From contig NZ_JAHESC010000004.1 in the NCBI RefSeq assembly GCF_018598185.1, positions 1 through 64,000 of the forward strand: a stretch of DNA of 64,000 nt, read 5' to 3'. The notes below the pieces were generated by a model, which worked only from the letters and a program-made list of their open reading frames with translations, did no database searches and had not been told where the DNA came from. Source of the stretch: Dawidia soli. GTDB lineage: Bacteria; Bacteroidota; Bacteroidia; Cytophagales; Cyclobacteriaceae. Made by a program: the position numbers and the translations under genes. Of the stretch, positions 25,638 to 34,430 are shown in pieces. The first letter of the stretch is position 1. The number at the start of each line of letters is the position of its first letter.

Positions 25638-26888
25638 ATGGTTGAGACAGAATTGGTACGCAAAGCCCGGGAATATGCGGAGGGAGTGCTCGGTGAAAAG
25701 CTTCCGGCGCACTTCGTGTTCCACAACCTGCGGCACACCCGCGAGGTCGCTGCCGCCGCGTACGAGATCGGGCGGGCTTCCAACCTGACGGACGATCAGC
25801 TCGAAACCGTGCAGGTGGCCGCCTGGATGCACGACATCGGCTACCTGTATGGCTGCGAGCACCACGAACGCGACTCGGCCAGCACGGCCGTCAAATTCCT
25901 GCGCGACTGGGGCGCCTCCGACGAAAAGACCGAAGCCGTACAACGCACCATCCTGGCTACGCGCATGCCCCAAAACCCGCAGGACCTGCTGGGCCAGGTA
26001 CTCTGCGATGCAGACCTGCAGCACCTGGCCAAAGGTGACATCGCCGAGCGCGGCCAGTGCCTGCGCCAGGAGATCGCCATTGTAAAAGACATACACTTCA
26101 ACTCCGACAAACAGTGGCTGGAGTATAATCTCAGCTTCCTGAAAAATCACGAGTATTTTACCGAATACGGCAAGACGGTATTACAACCGCTGAAGAAGAA
26201 GAATATTAAACGCTTGAAAAAGGAATTGCACCCCGAAACCGAAGAAGGAAAAAACAACGACAAGGATAAGGACAAGGACCTGGAACGCGAAATCGCCAAG
26301 CTGCGCAAAAAGCTCGAAAAACGCGAACGTCCCGACCGCGGTATTGAAACGATGTTCCGCACCACGTCGGAAAACCACGTGACGCTGAGCGGCATGGCCG
26401 ACACCAAGGCCAACATCATGATCTCGATCAATACCATCATCCTGTCGATCGTCGTGAGCGTCTTGCTGCGCAAGCTCGAAGACTTCCCCCACCTGCTCGT
26501 GCCCACGCTGATGCTGGTCTTTACCTGTCTCATCACCATTGTACTCGCGATCATCTCCACCCGGCCCAACATCGCCAAAGGCGAGTTCACCCGCGAAGAC
26601 ATCCACAATAAAAAAACCAACCTGCTGTTCTTTGGAAACTTTCACAGCATGTCGCTGCCCGACTACGAGTGGGGTATGCGCGAAATGATGAAAGATTACG
26701 ACTACCTGTATGGCAGCATGATCAAAGATATCTATTTCCTGGGCAAGGTGCTGGCGCGCAAGTATAAGTTCCTGCGCCTGTCGTACACCGTGTTTATGTT
26801 CGGGTTTGTCGCGTCGAACATTACGTTCCTGCTCGCGACGATGCTATACTATCAGCCCTATTCTATCCGCGATCTGCTGACGCCGTAG
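25638..26888 (+). CDS. HD-domain protein fused to a Pycsar-effector-like (DUF5706/PycTM) membrane domain
   Basis: In this 416-residue protein, residues 1-170 are an HD phosphohydrolase with all metal positions: H29/H33 in HNLRHT, H65-D66 in WMHDIGY, H75-H76, and D124 in CDADL. Residues about 185-235 form a highly charged coiled-coil-like linker rich in KD and EK. Residues about 236-416 match the Pycsar effector family: FRTTSENHVTLSGMADTKANIMISINTIILS, membrane spans about 258-278 and 287-307, and a further span about 385-405. In Pycsar phage defence PycTM responds to cyclic pyrimidine nucleotides, but no cyclase gene is adjacent here. It is divergent from the phosphoesterase gene. The 3' end overlaps the GNAT gene by 26 bp, tail to tail. 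Whether the HD part is an enzyme or a nucleotide sensor is not known. Confidence 0.85.
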   Translation: MVETELVRKAREYAEGVLGEKLPAHFVFHNLRHTREVAAAAYEIGRASNLTDDQLETVQVAAWMHDIGYLYGCEHHERDSASTAVKFLRDWGASDEKTEAVQRTILATRMPQNPQDLLGQVLCDADLQHLAKGDIAERGQCLRQEIAIVKDIHFNSDKQWLEYNLSFLKNHEYFTEYGKTVLQPLKKKNIKRLKKELHPETEEGKNNDKDKDKDLEREIAKLRKKLEKRERPDRGIETMFRTTSENHVTLSGMADTKANIMISINTIILSIVVSVLLRKLEDFPHLLVPTLMLVFTCLITIVLAIISTRPNIAKGEFTREDIHNKKTNLLFFGNFHSMSLPDYEWGMREMMKDYDYLYGSMIKDIYFLGKVLARKYKFLRLSYTVFMFGFVASNITFLLATMLYYQPYSIRDLLTP

Positions 26889-27426
26889 GCATAAACACAA
26901 AAGCCACACAGTCCTTGGGTTTGTTACCCTGGTTGGGAAACCGCATCCATTGCCGCAGTACCCCCTCCTCTTTCAGACCCGCCTTGCGCAGCACCTGCAA
27001 CGATGCGCCGTTCTCCGTATCGACATAGGTGCCGAGGCGGAACACACCGGGTTGGGCAGAGAGCCGGGGCATCATCTCGCGGCAAACTTCCGTGGCGTAG
27101 CCCTGGTTCCAGTAATGCGCGCTGAAGATATAACCGAACTGCAGCTTGCCGTCGTCGTTCATCGCCCCAAAGCTGCCGATCAGTCTATGATCCGAGCGCA
27201 GGCGAATGGAATACGAATAGTCGATGCCTTCATACCAGCCCGACACCGCGTACCGCAGAAAGGCCCGCGTATCTTCCACCGATTGATGCGTGGGCCACGA
27301 CATATATTTGGTCACGTCGGGTTTGCTGGCGTAGGTATAGAATATTTCTTCCGCATCTTCGTACCTTAGCCGTTGCAGGACAAGCCGGCTGGTAAGGATA
27401 CGTTCGGGCAAGTCCAGTCGAATCAT
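26863..27426 (-). CDS. GNAT family N-acetyltransferase (RimJ/RimL type)
   Basis: The 187-residue protein begins LPERILTSRLVLQRLRYEDAEEIFYTYASKPDVTKYMSW, typical of the RimJ/RimL branch. It has the acetyl-CoA region IGSFGAMNDDGKLQFGYIFSAHYWNQGYATEVCREMM and the closing NGASLQVLRKAGLKEEGVLRQWM. Members acetylate protein N-termini, amino sugars or small amines; the substrate is not predictable. It starts 18 bp from the divergent 78-residue gene. Confidence 0.9.
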   Translation of the reverse strand: MIRLDLPERILTSRLVLQRLRYEDAEEIFYTYASKPDVTKYMSWPTHQSVEDTRAFLRYAVSGWYEGIDYSYSIRLRSDHRLIGSFGAMNDDGKLQFGYIFSAHYWNQGYATEVCREMMPRLSAQPGVFRLGTYVDTENGASLQVLRKAGLKEEGVLRQWMRFPNQGNKPKDCVAFVFMPTASADRG

Positions 27427-27444
27427 AGCTCAAAGAAAAACAGA

Positions 27445-27681
27445 ATGGCCAAAGGCAGCAATATCGTACACCAGTATTTCCGGAAAGAAATGGAGGGCCT
27501 CACGATCCTCGTGCGCGTGAACCCGATCCAATATACGGGCACGGAAATCACGATCCAGGAAGGGGGAAACGAAATGCGCGAGCTGGAATTTGACGAAGAG
27601 ATCTTCGAAGACCTGAAAGCCGACGGGTTTACGGCGTCCAGCGCACTGGAGTTCAACTTATACCTGAACGGACTGGTATAG
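27445..27681 (+). CDS. Small conserved-looking hypothetical protein
   Basis: The start MAKGSNIVHQYFRKEMEGL at 27445 gives 78 residues. An ATG at 27373 would overlap the divergent GNAT gene. The protein is acidic with alternating beta strands (LTILVRVNPIQYTGTEITI) and no membrane segment or cysteine. It is not recognised. It ends 19 bp before the convergent HIT gene; the GATCCGTC/GGCGGATC hairpin at 27681-27700 may act as a shared transcript end. Confidence 0.55.
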   Translation: MAKGSNIVHQYFRKEMEGLTILVRVNPIQYTGTEITIQEGGNEMRELEFDEEIFEDLKADGFTASSALEFNLYLNGLV

Positions 27682-27700
27682 ATCCGTCAGTTGGCGGATC

Positions 27701-28099
27701 CTAGCCGGCATAAGCCGTGCGGATGCGCTCCGCCACCTCGGCCAGTTGCTCCTGGGTAGGCTTCAGTTTTTCGCGTGAGAAATTAACATCGCCCATGGTG
27801 TTCATGGGGATGAGGTGTACGTGGGTATGCGGCACTTCCAGGCCCACCACGGCTATGCCGATGCGCAGGCACGGCACCGCACGCTCGATGGCAGCGGCAA
27901 CCTTTTTGGAAAAGAGGTGCAGCCCGGTAAAGGTCTTGTCGTCGAGCTCGAAGATATAGTCCACTTCCTTCTTCGGCACCACCAGCGTATGGCCCATGAC
28001 CAACGGGTTGATGTCGAGGAACGCGATATAACCGTCGTCCTCAGCCACAATGTGGCCGGGTATCTCACGGTTGATGATGCGGGTAAAGATGGATGCCAT
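27701..28099 (-). CDS. HIT family nucleotide-binding hydrolase
   Basis: The 132-residue protein has the histidine triad HTHVHLIP and the leading SIFTRIINREIPGHIVAEDDGYIAFLDINPL typical of the HINT/PKCI branch, which hydrolyses nucleoside phosphoramidates. It follows greA by 15 bp in the same direction, an arrangement repeated in other Bacteroidota. Confidence 0.95.
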   Translation of the reverse strand: MASIFTRIINREIPGHIVAEDDGYIAFLDINPLVMGHTLVVPKKEVDYIFELDDKTFTGLHLFSKKVAAAIERAVPCLRIGIAVVGLEVPHTHVHLIPMNTMGDVNFSREKLKPTQEQLAEVAERIRTAYAG

Positions 28100-28114
28100 G
28101 CGCGACGACCGTTG

Positions 28115-28591
28115 TTATGCGGAAATGTCAGTCACTTCAAACTCGATCTCGCCGGCGGGCGTCTTGATCTTGGCAGTCTCGCCTTTCTTCTTTCCCAGCA
28201 GACCTTTACCGATGGGTGACATCGTCGAGATCTTACCGGCTTTCAGGTCAGCTTCTTCTTCGGATACCAATGTATAGGTCACGGTCGCACCGTTCTTGCG
28301 GTTCTTGATCGTTACCTTCGACAGGATCGACACCTTGGATGTATCGATATTATTTTCATCGAGCAGGCGCGCATTGCCTACAAGGTCTTCCATCTGGGCG
28401 ATCTTCGCCTCCAGGTGGCCTTGTGCATCTTTCGCGGCGTCGTACTCGGCGTTTTCACTCAAGTCTCCTTTGTCCCGGGCTTCGGCGATCTGACGGGCTA
28501 TATCCGCCCGGCCTTTCGACTTCAGCTCGCTCAGCTCATTCCTCAACTTGTCGAGGCCCTCTTTCGTGTAGTAGGAAATTTTCTTGCTCAT
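28115..28591 (-). CDS. greA: Transcription elongation factor GreA
   Basis: The start MSKKISYYTKEGLDKLRNEL at 28591 gives 158 residues, the family length. A longer frame to 28693 would run through the promoter and hairpin described separately. The N-terminal coiled coil contains SENAEYDAAKDAQGHLEAKI. The tip acidic residues that rescue backtracked RNA polymerase lie in DKGDLSENAEYD. The C-terminal domain is FKBP-like and includes SPIGKGLLGKKKGE. Confidence 0.95.
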   Translation of the reverse strand: MSKKISYYTKEGLDKLRNELSELKSKGRADIARQIAEARDKGDLSENAEYDAAKDAQGHLEAKIAQMEDLVGNARLLDENNIDTSKVSILSKVTIKNRKNGATVTYTLVSEEEADLKAGKISTMSPIGKGLLGKKKGETAKIKTPAGEIEFEVTDISA

Positions 28592-28613
28592 GGCATGAAA
28601 TAATTCGTGGTCA

Positions 28614-28657
28614 CTATAGAAAAAAAGAAAACAACGACCCCGTCTCCGGGACCGTTG
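28614..28657 (-). terminator. Hairpin plus U-run upstream of greA
   Basis: On the minus strand CAACGGTCCCG pairs with CGGGGTCGTTG (28657-28632, two G-U pairs, loop GAGA), followed by a U-rich run to 28614. It may end the pentapeptide-repeat gene (stop at 28707). It also lies immediately after the greA promoter candidate, so greA transcripts would begin with it. Confidence 0.75.
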
Positions 28658-28663
28658 CTGATG

Positions 28664-28694
28664 CAAAGGTAATACTTTATTGTTGGTATCCAAC
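28664..28694 (-). promoter_or_regulatory. Bacteroidota-type promoter for greA
   Basis: On the minus strand GTTG (28694-28691), a 19 bp spacer and TACCTTTG (28671-28664) match the TTTG-N19-TAnnTTTG consensus except for one base. The predicted start is about 28660, directly at the base of the hairpin. Confidence 0.6.
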
Positions 28695-28706
28695 TATCCG
28701 TTTGGA

Positions 28707-29552
28707 TCAGGCTCCGACCAATTGCGGAAGATTTACTTTGATTTGCTCTAAAATGTCGTCGTCAAACTTGGCCAGGTACAGGGTTTTGGCCTTGGATAAT
28801 TGCTCGAGCGTAAGCCCCTTGGCCCCGCGCAGATCGGCTTTATAAAGACTGGCGTTCTCAAAGTCCGCGCCCATCACATAACAATTCTTCAGGTCCGCCT
28901 CCATTAAGAAGGCATTGTTAAAATTCGCCTTGATCAGAAAGGCATTTTCAAAGTGCGCCTTGATCAGGAAGGCATCTTTAAAATTCGCACCGCTGGCATA
29001 CGCTCCGCGCAGAATGGCCTGGTTGAGGTTGGAGTTCTCAAAGTTCGTTTGATTCAACCGCGCGTTCTCCAGGTTCGACTCGATCAACGATGATTGCGAT
29101 ATATTCGCCGAGTTCATGTTCGACGAAGCCAGGTTTACATAGTTCAGGTTGGTGCGCGGCAGGTAACAGTTCACCAGGTTGATCTCGTGTATCTTGTGGC
29201 GGTTGAGACGCTTGATATTACCCACCGTTCGGAACGCCGCTTCTTCCGACTCCCACAAACGAAAGTCGTCGATCTCGTCTTTATAGGTGCGGATGCGCTG
29301 GCGGATCTCGCCGTTCTGGTTCAACCAGAAGATCAGGATACCGATCACCGCGATGTCGAAGATCATACCGTGTGCTTCGGCAAGCACTTGCTGAATAAAG
29401 GTGTCGAAGTCGCGGATATAGTATTGAAGACTGAGGCTGATCACGATGATCGTCACAGATACGAGTACGAGCGCAGAGGTCAGCAACGGCTTTTCAATAA
29501 TGGAATTGAAAAACTCGCTCAACTTCTTCGTTCTTTTCTCCAGAAAACGCAT
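28707..29552 (-). CDS. Membrane-anchored pentapeptide-repeat protein
   Basis: The 281-residue protein has two hydrophobic segments (about 22-48 and 62-80), then a charged linker. From about residue 110 there is a right-handed pentapeptide helix: repeats such as ANISQ SSLIE SNLEN ARLNQ TNFEN, with three related FLIKA-type coils. The last 30 residues (LEQLSKAKTLYLAKFDDDILEQIK) cap the helix. Many pentapeptide proteins are of unknown role; the membrane anchor makes a gyrase-protection role unlikely. Confidence 0.85.
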   Translation of the reverse strand: MRFLEKRTKKLSEFFNSIIEKPLLTSALVLVSVTIIVISLSLQYYIRDFDTFIQQVLAEAHGMIFDIAVIGILIFWLNQNGEIRQRIRTYKDEIDDFRLWESEEAAFRTVGNIKRLNRHKIHEINLVNCYLPRTNLNYVNLASSNMNSANISQSSLIESNLENARLNQTNFENSNLNQAILRGAYASGANFKDAFLIKAHFENAFLIKANFNNAFLMEADLKNCYVMGADFENASLYKADLRGAKGLTLEQLSKAKTLYLAKFDDDILEQIKVNLPQLVGA

Positions 29553-29593
29553 CGAGAGTGGCTCTAGTAAGAATTTAAAATAGCGATTAAAAA

Positions 29594-30544
29594 TTAATGC
29601 GCCAATTTCAGCGCCGCTATTTTCTGTACCAAAGCTACGTTAATTTTTACGTGCGACTCATACGTCCAGCCTGCAATGTGGGGGGTGAATATTACATTCG
29701 TTTTTCCTATAAGTGTATCGAACGCCTGTTGCTGGGTGGGTGTGAGCGTGGAGAGCTTTTCGTTCTCCAGCACATCGAGCACCGCACCGCGCACCTTTCC
29801 TGTTTCCAGGGATGTGACCAGGTCTGTAAGCGATACGATTTCGCCGCGGGCTGCATTTACCAGGATGATCTTCTTTTTAAAACGGTCGATATAGGCGCGC
29901 GACACCAGGCCCTTTGTCTCACGCGTCAGCGGTATGTGCAAGCTCAGGATGTCGGCCTCGTCCACAATCGCTTGCTCCGTAACTTCCTGGCAAACGGCGT
30001 CGGAAAATCCTGTTTTATACTTATCGTACGCCAAAACATTACATCCGAAGCCGGCCAGCCGGCGCGCAAACGCCTGGCCCATGTTGCCGTAGCCGATGAT
30101 GCCCACCGTCTTGCCCATGATCTCTTCGCCTCGATTGCCTTCGCGGTCCCACACCTTGTTCCGCACCTGCTGGTCGGCCCGCGGAATGTTGCGCATCAGC
30201 GCCAGCAAAGCACCGACAGTATATTCGCCTACGGCATCGCGATTTCCTTCTGATGCATGCAGGATATGTATACCTTTTTCCGTAAGGTAGTCCACATCGA
30301 GGTTATCGATGCCCGCACCCGCGCGGCCGATGAAACGGATACTGGGGTTTTCCCCTAAAAGATCGCGATCGATCGTCGTTTTGCTGCGTACGATCAGTCC
30401 GTCGTAACCTCCCTGTTTCAGTTTCAGGTTGATCTCGTCGCGTGTGATCGCGGGTTGGTAGTCTATGTCCCAGCCGATTTCCGCCAGCATCGGAAACAGG
30501 CTTTCATGCATAGAATCTACGACAAGGCATGTAGGAGCGGCCAT
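29594..30544 (-). CDS. D-isomer-specific 2-hydroxyacid dehydrogenase (SerA-like)
   Basis: The 316-residue protein has the NAD-binding GKTVGIIGYGNMGQAFARRL and the catalytic Arg/Glu/His set in VNAARGEIV, LDVLENEK and FTPHIAGWTYESH. Substrate-domain segments such as FIGRAGAGIDNLDVDYL are like 3-phosphoglycerate dehydrogenase, but the ACT domain of full SerA is absent. Its ATG overlaps the mgtE stop by 1 bp (TAATG). 3-Phosphoglycerate or a related 2-hydroxyacid is the likely substrate. Confidence 0.88.
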   Translation of the reverse strand: MAAPTCLVVDSMHESLFPMLAEIGWDIDYQPAITRDEINLKLKQGGYDGLIVRSKTTIDRDLLGENPSIRFIGRAGAGIDNLDVDYLTEKGIHILHASEGNRDAVGEYTVGALLALMRNIPRADQQVRNKVWDREGNRGEEIMGKTVGIIGYGNMGQAFARRLAGFGCNVLAYDKYKTGFSDAVCQEVTEQAIVDEADILSLHIPLTRETKGLVSRAYIDRFKKKIILVNAARGEIVSLTDLVTSLETGKVRGAVLDVLENEKLSTLTPTQQQAFDTLIGKTNVIFTPHIAGWTYESHVKINVALVQKIAALKLAH

Positions 30545-31902
30545 TAGAGCATGAGGTGTACCGTAAAGAAATAAACTGTTAATCCCAGCAGGTCGTTGGT
30601 AGTCGTGATAAAAGGGCCCGCCGCCAATGCCGGGTTGAATCCAAAGCGATTTAATATCAGGGGTGTAACGGTACCGATAAACGACGCAAAAAGCACCACG
30701 CTGAAGAGCGCAATCGACACCACGGTGGAAAGTCTGTATTCACCAAAGAGCAGCACGTTGGCGCCGAGTACCAACAACGACAGGACTACCCCGTTGAGCA
30801 GGGCCACAAAGAACATTTTGATGAGACGCTTCCACAATCCTTCGTCCACAAAGTCGGGGTTGGCAAGGCTTTGCACCACCAGCGACGAGGACTGGATGCC
30901 CACGTTACCGCCCGTGGCCTGGATCAGCGGCGTAAAGAATGCAATGGCCGTGACGCGCGACAGCTCGGCTTCGAAGAGTCCCATGAACTTGGCATTCATC
31001 AACCCGCCAAAGATCCCGATGAGCAACCACGGCAAACGCGCCCGCGTATTGCGCCAGATGCTGTCGTCCTCTTCAACGTACTCGCTGATACCCGACATGA
31101 TCTGACGTTCCTCTTCCGCCTGTTCGGTAATAACGTCCACTACGTCGTCGATCGTGATGCGCCCGACGAGGTGGCCTTGTACGTTGACCACCGGTACCGA
31201 TTCGAGATCATACTTCTTCATCACCTCCGCTACTTCCCAGTCTTCCATGTAGGTTTCGACCGAGATGATATCTTCCTCGTAGATGTCGGCGACAAGCTTG
31301 CGCGCGTCCGAGATGATCAGATCTTGTAACGCTACTTTACCCAGCAGCTTTTCGTGATCGTCCACCACATAGACGGCATAGAACCGCGATACGTTTTCGG
31401 CCTGTTTCCGGATCTCGTCCACGCATTGCACAACCGTCCAGTTGACATACGCACGGATCAGCTCTTTCGCCATGAGGCCCCCGGCGACGTTCTCTTCATA
31501 CCGCAGCAGGTCGGTTACCTGCATGCGCAGCTCGGCGTCGAGGAACGTGATGACTTCTTCGCGCTCTTTTACCGGCAGCTCGTGCAGAATGTCGGCCGTG
31601 TCGTCGGACAGCAGTTGGTTGAGGAAGACGGCCAGCTCTTTGGGCTGGTATACCTTGAGATATTGCTTGCGGATGTCGGGGTCGAGTCCGCGGATGATCT
31701 CCGCCTGCAGGTCGATGGAGACCAGGTCGATGATGTATTTGGAATCTTCGGGCTGGAATTCGTACAGCAGGGCCGTTATGTCTTCGGCCTTCACACCGTC
31801 CAGCACTTTGCGGATAAAGGGGTCGTCGTGTTCATCCAGCGCCAGCTGCACGCGATCACGAAACTCCTTTGTCAGCTCAAATTCCAGTACTTGCTGCTCC
31901 AC
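30544..31902 (-). CDS. mgtE: Magnesium transporter MgtE
   Basis: The 452-residue protein has an N-terminal superhelical domain, paired CBS domains (about 135-255, including VVQCVDEIRKQAE and VVNVQGHLVGRITIDDVVDVI) and five membrane spans. The pore segment has IQATGGNVGIQSSSLVVQSLA and the family end NDLLGLTVYF. It starts with GTG at 31902, inside rsmA (26 bp overlap), so it is probably translationally coupled to rsmA. Confidence 0.95.
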   Translation of the reverse strand: MEQQVLEFELTKEFRDRVQLALDEHDDPFIRKVLDGVKAEDITALLYEFQPEDSKYIIDLVSIDLQAEIIRGLDPDIRKQYLKVYQPKELAVFLNQLLSDDTADILHELPVKEREEVITFLDAELRMQVTDLLRYEENVAGGLMAKELIRAYVNWTVVQCVDEIRKQAENVSRFYAVYVVDDHEKLLGKVALQDLIISDARKLVADIYEEDIISVETYMEDWEVAEVMKKYDLESVPVVNVQGHLVGRITIDDVVDVITEQAEEERQIMSGISEYVEEDDSIWRNTRARLPWLLIGIFGGLMNAKFMGLFEAELSRVTAIAFFTPLIQATGGNVGIQSSSLVVQSLANPDFVDEGLWKRLIKMFFVALLNGVVLSLLVLGANVLLFGEYRLSTVVSIALFSVVLFASFIGTVTPLILNRFGFNPALAAGPFITTTNDLLGLTVYFFTVHLML

Positions 31903-32689
31903 GGCTTTGCCCGATTAATTGAGTGAGATGTACAAACTCTTCCACGGAGAGTTGTTCGGCGCGTTTGTCGAGTATCTCCAGGGCCGAAATTTCGGCAGGC
32001 AAAGCTAGAGGTTTTAGGGCGTTGCGCAAGGTCTTGCGGCGGTTATTGAACCCCTGCTTGACCACCTGCACAAACAGCTTTTCATCACACGCCAACGCCT
32101 GTGTCTGGTTTCGCTCCAGCCGTATCACGGCCGACATCACTTTCGGCGGCGGCGTAAAAACCCCGGGTGGAACTTTGAACAGGTAGGTGATGGTATAATA
32201 CGCTTGCAGCAGCACGCTGAGGATGCCATAGGTCTTACTGCCGGGCTTCTCGGCAATGCGGTCGGCCACTTCCTTTTGCAACATGCACACTACCTGCCGC
32301 ACGCGTTGCCGCTCGGCAAGCACACGAAAGAAGATCTGCGACGAGATGTTATAGGGAAAGTTACCGATGATCGAGAACGACCCCGGAAAGATGGTGCGCA
32401 GATCGGTCTCCAGAAAATCGCCCGACACAATACGGCCGCGTAACGACGGGTAATGCTCGCCCAGGTATTGCACCGAGTCGCGGTCGATCTCGATCACCTT
32501 TAAGTCGATCGCGGCATTCTCCTGCAGGTATTGGGTCAGCACCCCCATGCCCGGCCCGATCTCCAGAACGGCCTCGCCCGGGGTGGTCTGTAAAGCGTCA
32601 ACAATGCGTTTGGCAATGCCCTGGTCGTGTAAAAAATGCTGGCCCAGGAACTTCTTCGGCCGGACCTTATTCGTCGGTGTACGTTGCAT
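31877..32689 (-). CDS. rsmA: 16S rRNA dimethyladenosine transferase
   Basis: The start MQRTPTNKVRPKKFLGQHFLHD at 32689 gives 270 residues. The upstream ATG at 32797 would overlap pdxA. Motifs are VLEIGPGMGVLTQYL (SAM site), VIEIDRD, and the catalytic NFPYNISSQIFF. It dimethylates two adjacent adenines near the 3' end of 16S rRNA. It is divergent from pdxA with 93 bp between. Confidence 0.96.
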   Translation of the reverse strand: MQRTPTNKVRPKKFLGQHFLHDQGIAKRIVDALQTTPGEAVLEIGPGMGVLTQYLQENAAIDLKVIEIDRDSVQYLGEHYPSLRGRIVSGDFLETDLRTIFPGSFSIIGNFPYNISSQIFFRVLAERQRVRQVVCMLQKEVADRIAEKPGSKTYGILSVLLQAYYTITYLFKVPPGVFTPPPKVMSAVIRLERNQTQALACDEKLFVQVVKQGFNNRRKTLRNALKPLALPAEISALEILDKRAEQLSVEEFVHLTQLIGQSRGAASTGI

Positions 32690-32782
32690 GCAGGGGTAAA
32701 GGTACGGGGTTACCGCGGCTTGGCCGGTTAGCGGATAACGGATTTTTTTCATTAAATCGCAAAGAATTGATTTTTTTACTGC

Positions 32783-33802
32783 ATGAGTACAGCGCAAAAA
32801 CCCCGTATCGGAATTACCCTGGGCGACCTGAACGGTATCGGCCCGGAGGTCGTGATCAAAGCTTTAGGTGACAACCGGCTGCTGAACCTGGTCACGCCCG
32901 TGATCTACGGCTCGGCCCGGGTCATTACCTTTTACAAGAAGCTGCTGAACATCGAGGAATTCAACTATACGCAGGTGCGCAACAAGGGGCAATTTGCCCC
33001 CAAAAGTATCAACGTGGTGAACTGCTGGGAGGACACGATAGAAGTCAACCCCGGCAAGGCCACTCCCGAAACGGGCAAGGCATCGCTCACGGCCTTACAG
33101 CAAGCCTGCGAGGAGCTGAAGGAAGGGCTGATCGATGCGCTGGTCACCGCGCCCATCGACAAACACTCCGTACACAGCGAAGCCTTTCCCTTTAAGGGCC
33201 ATACCGAATATTTGACCCAGTTCTTTGGCGCGCAGGAAAGCCTCATGTTTATGGTGAGCGACAGCCTGCGTGTAGGGCTGGTGACCGAGCATATCCCGGT
33301 AAAGGACGTAGCCGCGGCCATCACCAAAGAGCGGATCGAAGCCAAGCTGCGGCTGATGGAGCAGTCGCTGCGCAAGGACTTTGGCATTACCAAGCCGCGC
33401 ATTGCCGTGCTCGGCCTCAACCCGCACGCCGGCGACGGCGGCCTGCTGGGGCAGGAAGAAGAGAAGATCATCAAGCCGGTAGTGACCGAGCAAAAGAATA
33501 AAGGCAAGCTGGTGTACGGCCCCTACCCCGCCGACGGTTTCTTTGCCGCCGGCAGCCACAGCAAGTACGACGCAGTGCTGGCCATGTACCACGACCAGGG
33601 CCTGGTACCGTTCAAAACCCTCGCCTTTGAGCAGGGCGTCAACTTTACCGCAGGATTATCAATTGTCCGCACGTCGCCCGATCATGGCACGGCATACGCC
33701 CTGGCCGGTAAAAATCACGCCGACGAAAGCTCCCTGCGGCATGCCATTTACCAGGCCCACGATATTTTTAAACACCGAAATGAACCGTCCACAGAAAAAT
33801 AA
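32783..33802 (+). CDS. pdxA: 4-hydroxythreonine-4-phosphate dehydrogenase
   Basis: The 339-residue enzyme makes the amino-ketone precursor of pyridoxal phosphate. Motifs seen are ITLGDLNGIGPEVVIKAL, DALVTAPIDKHSV, FKGHTEYLTQFFG, NPHAGDGGLLGQEE and MYHDQGLVPFKTLAF (metal His/Asp). Confidence 0.96.
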   Translation: MSTAQKPRIGITLGDLNGIGPEVVIKALGDNRLLNLVTPVIYGSARVITFYKKLLNIEEFNYTQVRNKGQFAPKSINVVNCWEDTIEVNPGKATPETGKASLTALQQACEELKEGLIDALVTAPIDKHSVHSEAFPFKGHTEYLTQFFGAQESLMFMVSDSLRVGLVTEHIPVKDVAAAITKERIEAKLRLMEQSLRKDFGITKPRIAVLGLNPHAGDGGLLGQEEEKIIKPVVTEQKNKGKLVYGPYPADGFFAAGSHSKYDAVLAMYHDQGLVPFKTLAFEQGVNFTAGLSIVRTSPDHGTAYALAGKNHADESSLRHAIYQAHDIFKHRNEPSTEK

Positions 33803-33893
33803 GATTACTCGAGTCGGCGTTTCAAACATTTGACCGACCGGCCCGGCATTATTTTTAATATTAACTATATTTGATCTTCAAGTATTAGTTGAG

Positions 33894-34283
33894 ATGGATA
33901 TTGTCACTAAAAAGCAACTGAACATACTTATTCAACTGGCTGAGGCCGACAAGCATTTCGCCAAAATTGAACGGGAACTGATCTTCAAGATCGCCCGGGA
34001 ACGCAAATTCCCCGAAGAGGTCGTGCTGGAGCTGATCCGCAACCCGGAGCCCATCGACTCCCTGGGGGCGTTGTCCATGGAGCAAAAATTCGACTATCTC
34101 ATGTCGGCGGTACAACTGGTCTTTGTGGACCAGAACGTATTTGAAAGCGAGATCATTTTCAGCAAAAACATCGCCATCAAGCTGGGCTTTAAGAAAGGCG
34201 TCATCGACTACTTCATCGAGCATTACGATACCAAGACACGCGAAGAGTTTCGCGAGATTGCGATCCGCGACTTCCTGAGCTAA
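33894..34283 (+). CDS. TerB-like small helical protein
   Basis: The 129-residue protein is all-helical and acidic: LNILIQLAEADKHFAKIERELIFKIA ... FDYLMSAVQLVFVDQNVFESEIIFSKNIAIKLGF. The repeated helix-acidic-turn-helix pattern (AEADKHF.KIE, VFVDQNVFESE) resembles TerB-fold proteins, but the match is by pattern only. A TATATTTG (TAnnTTTG) at 33866-33873 is a possible -7 element 20 bp upstream. Confidence 0.55.
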   Translation: MDIVTKKQLNILIQLAEADKHFAKIERELIFKIARERKFPEEVVLELIRNPEPIDSLGALSMEQKFDYLMSAVQLVFVDQNVFESEIIFSKNIAIKLGFKKGVIDYFIEHYDTKTREEFREIAIRDFLS

Positions 34284-34430
34284 CCTTTTTTGTGCCCAAA
34301 TACCGCCCTGACGGCCTCAAAACCGCCCTTTCTGCACCTTTTCTGAAATTGTCTACCCCCTGCGGTGCAGATTATAATTAATTATCCTAAATTTGCCGAC
34401 TAATTTTTAAAACGCCATTTAGGCCTTGTT

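Noticed and set aside
31877-31902. Possible frameshift or annotation conflict between rsmA and mgtE
   Set aside because: Both proteins are complete; the 26 bp overlap with a GTG start is a normal coupled arrangement.
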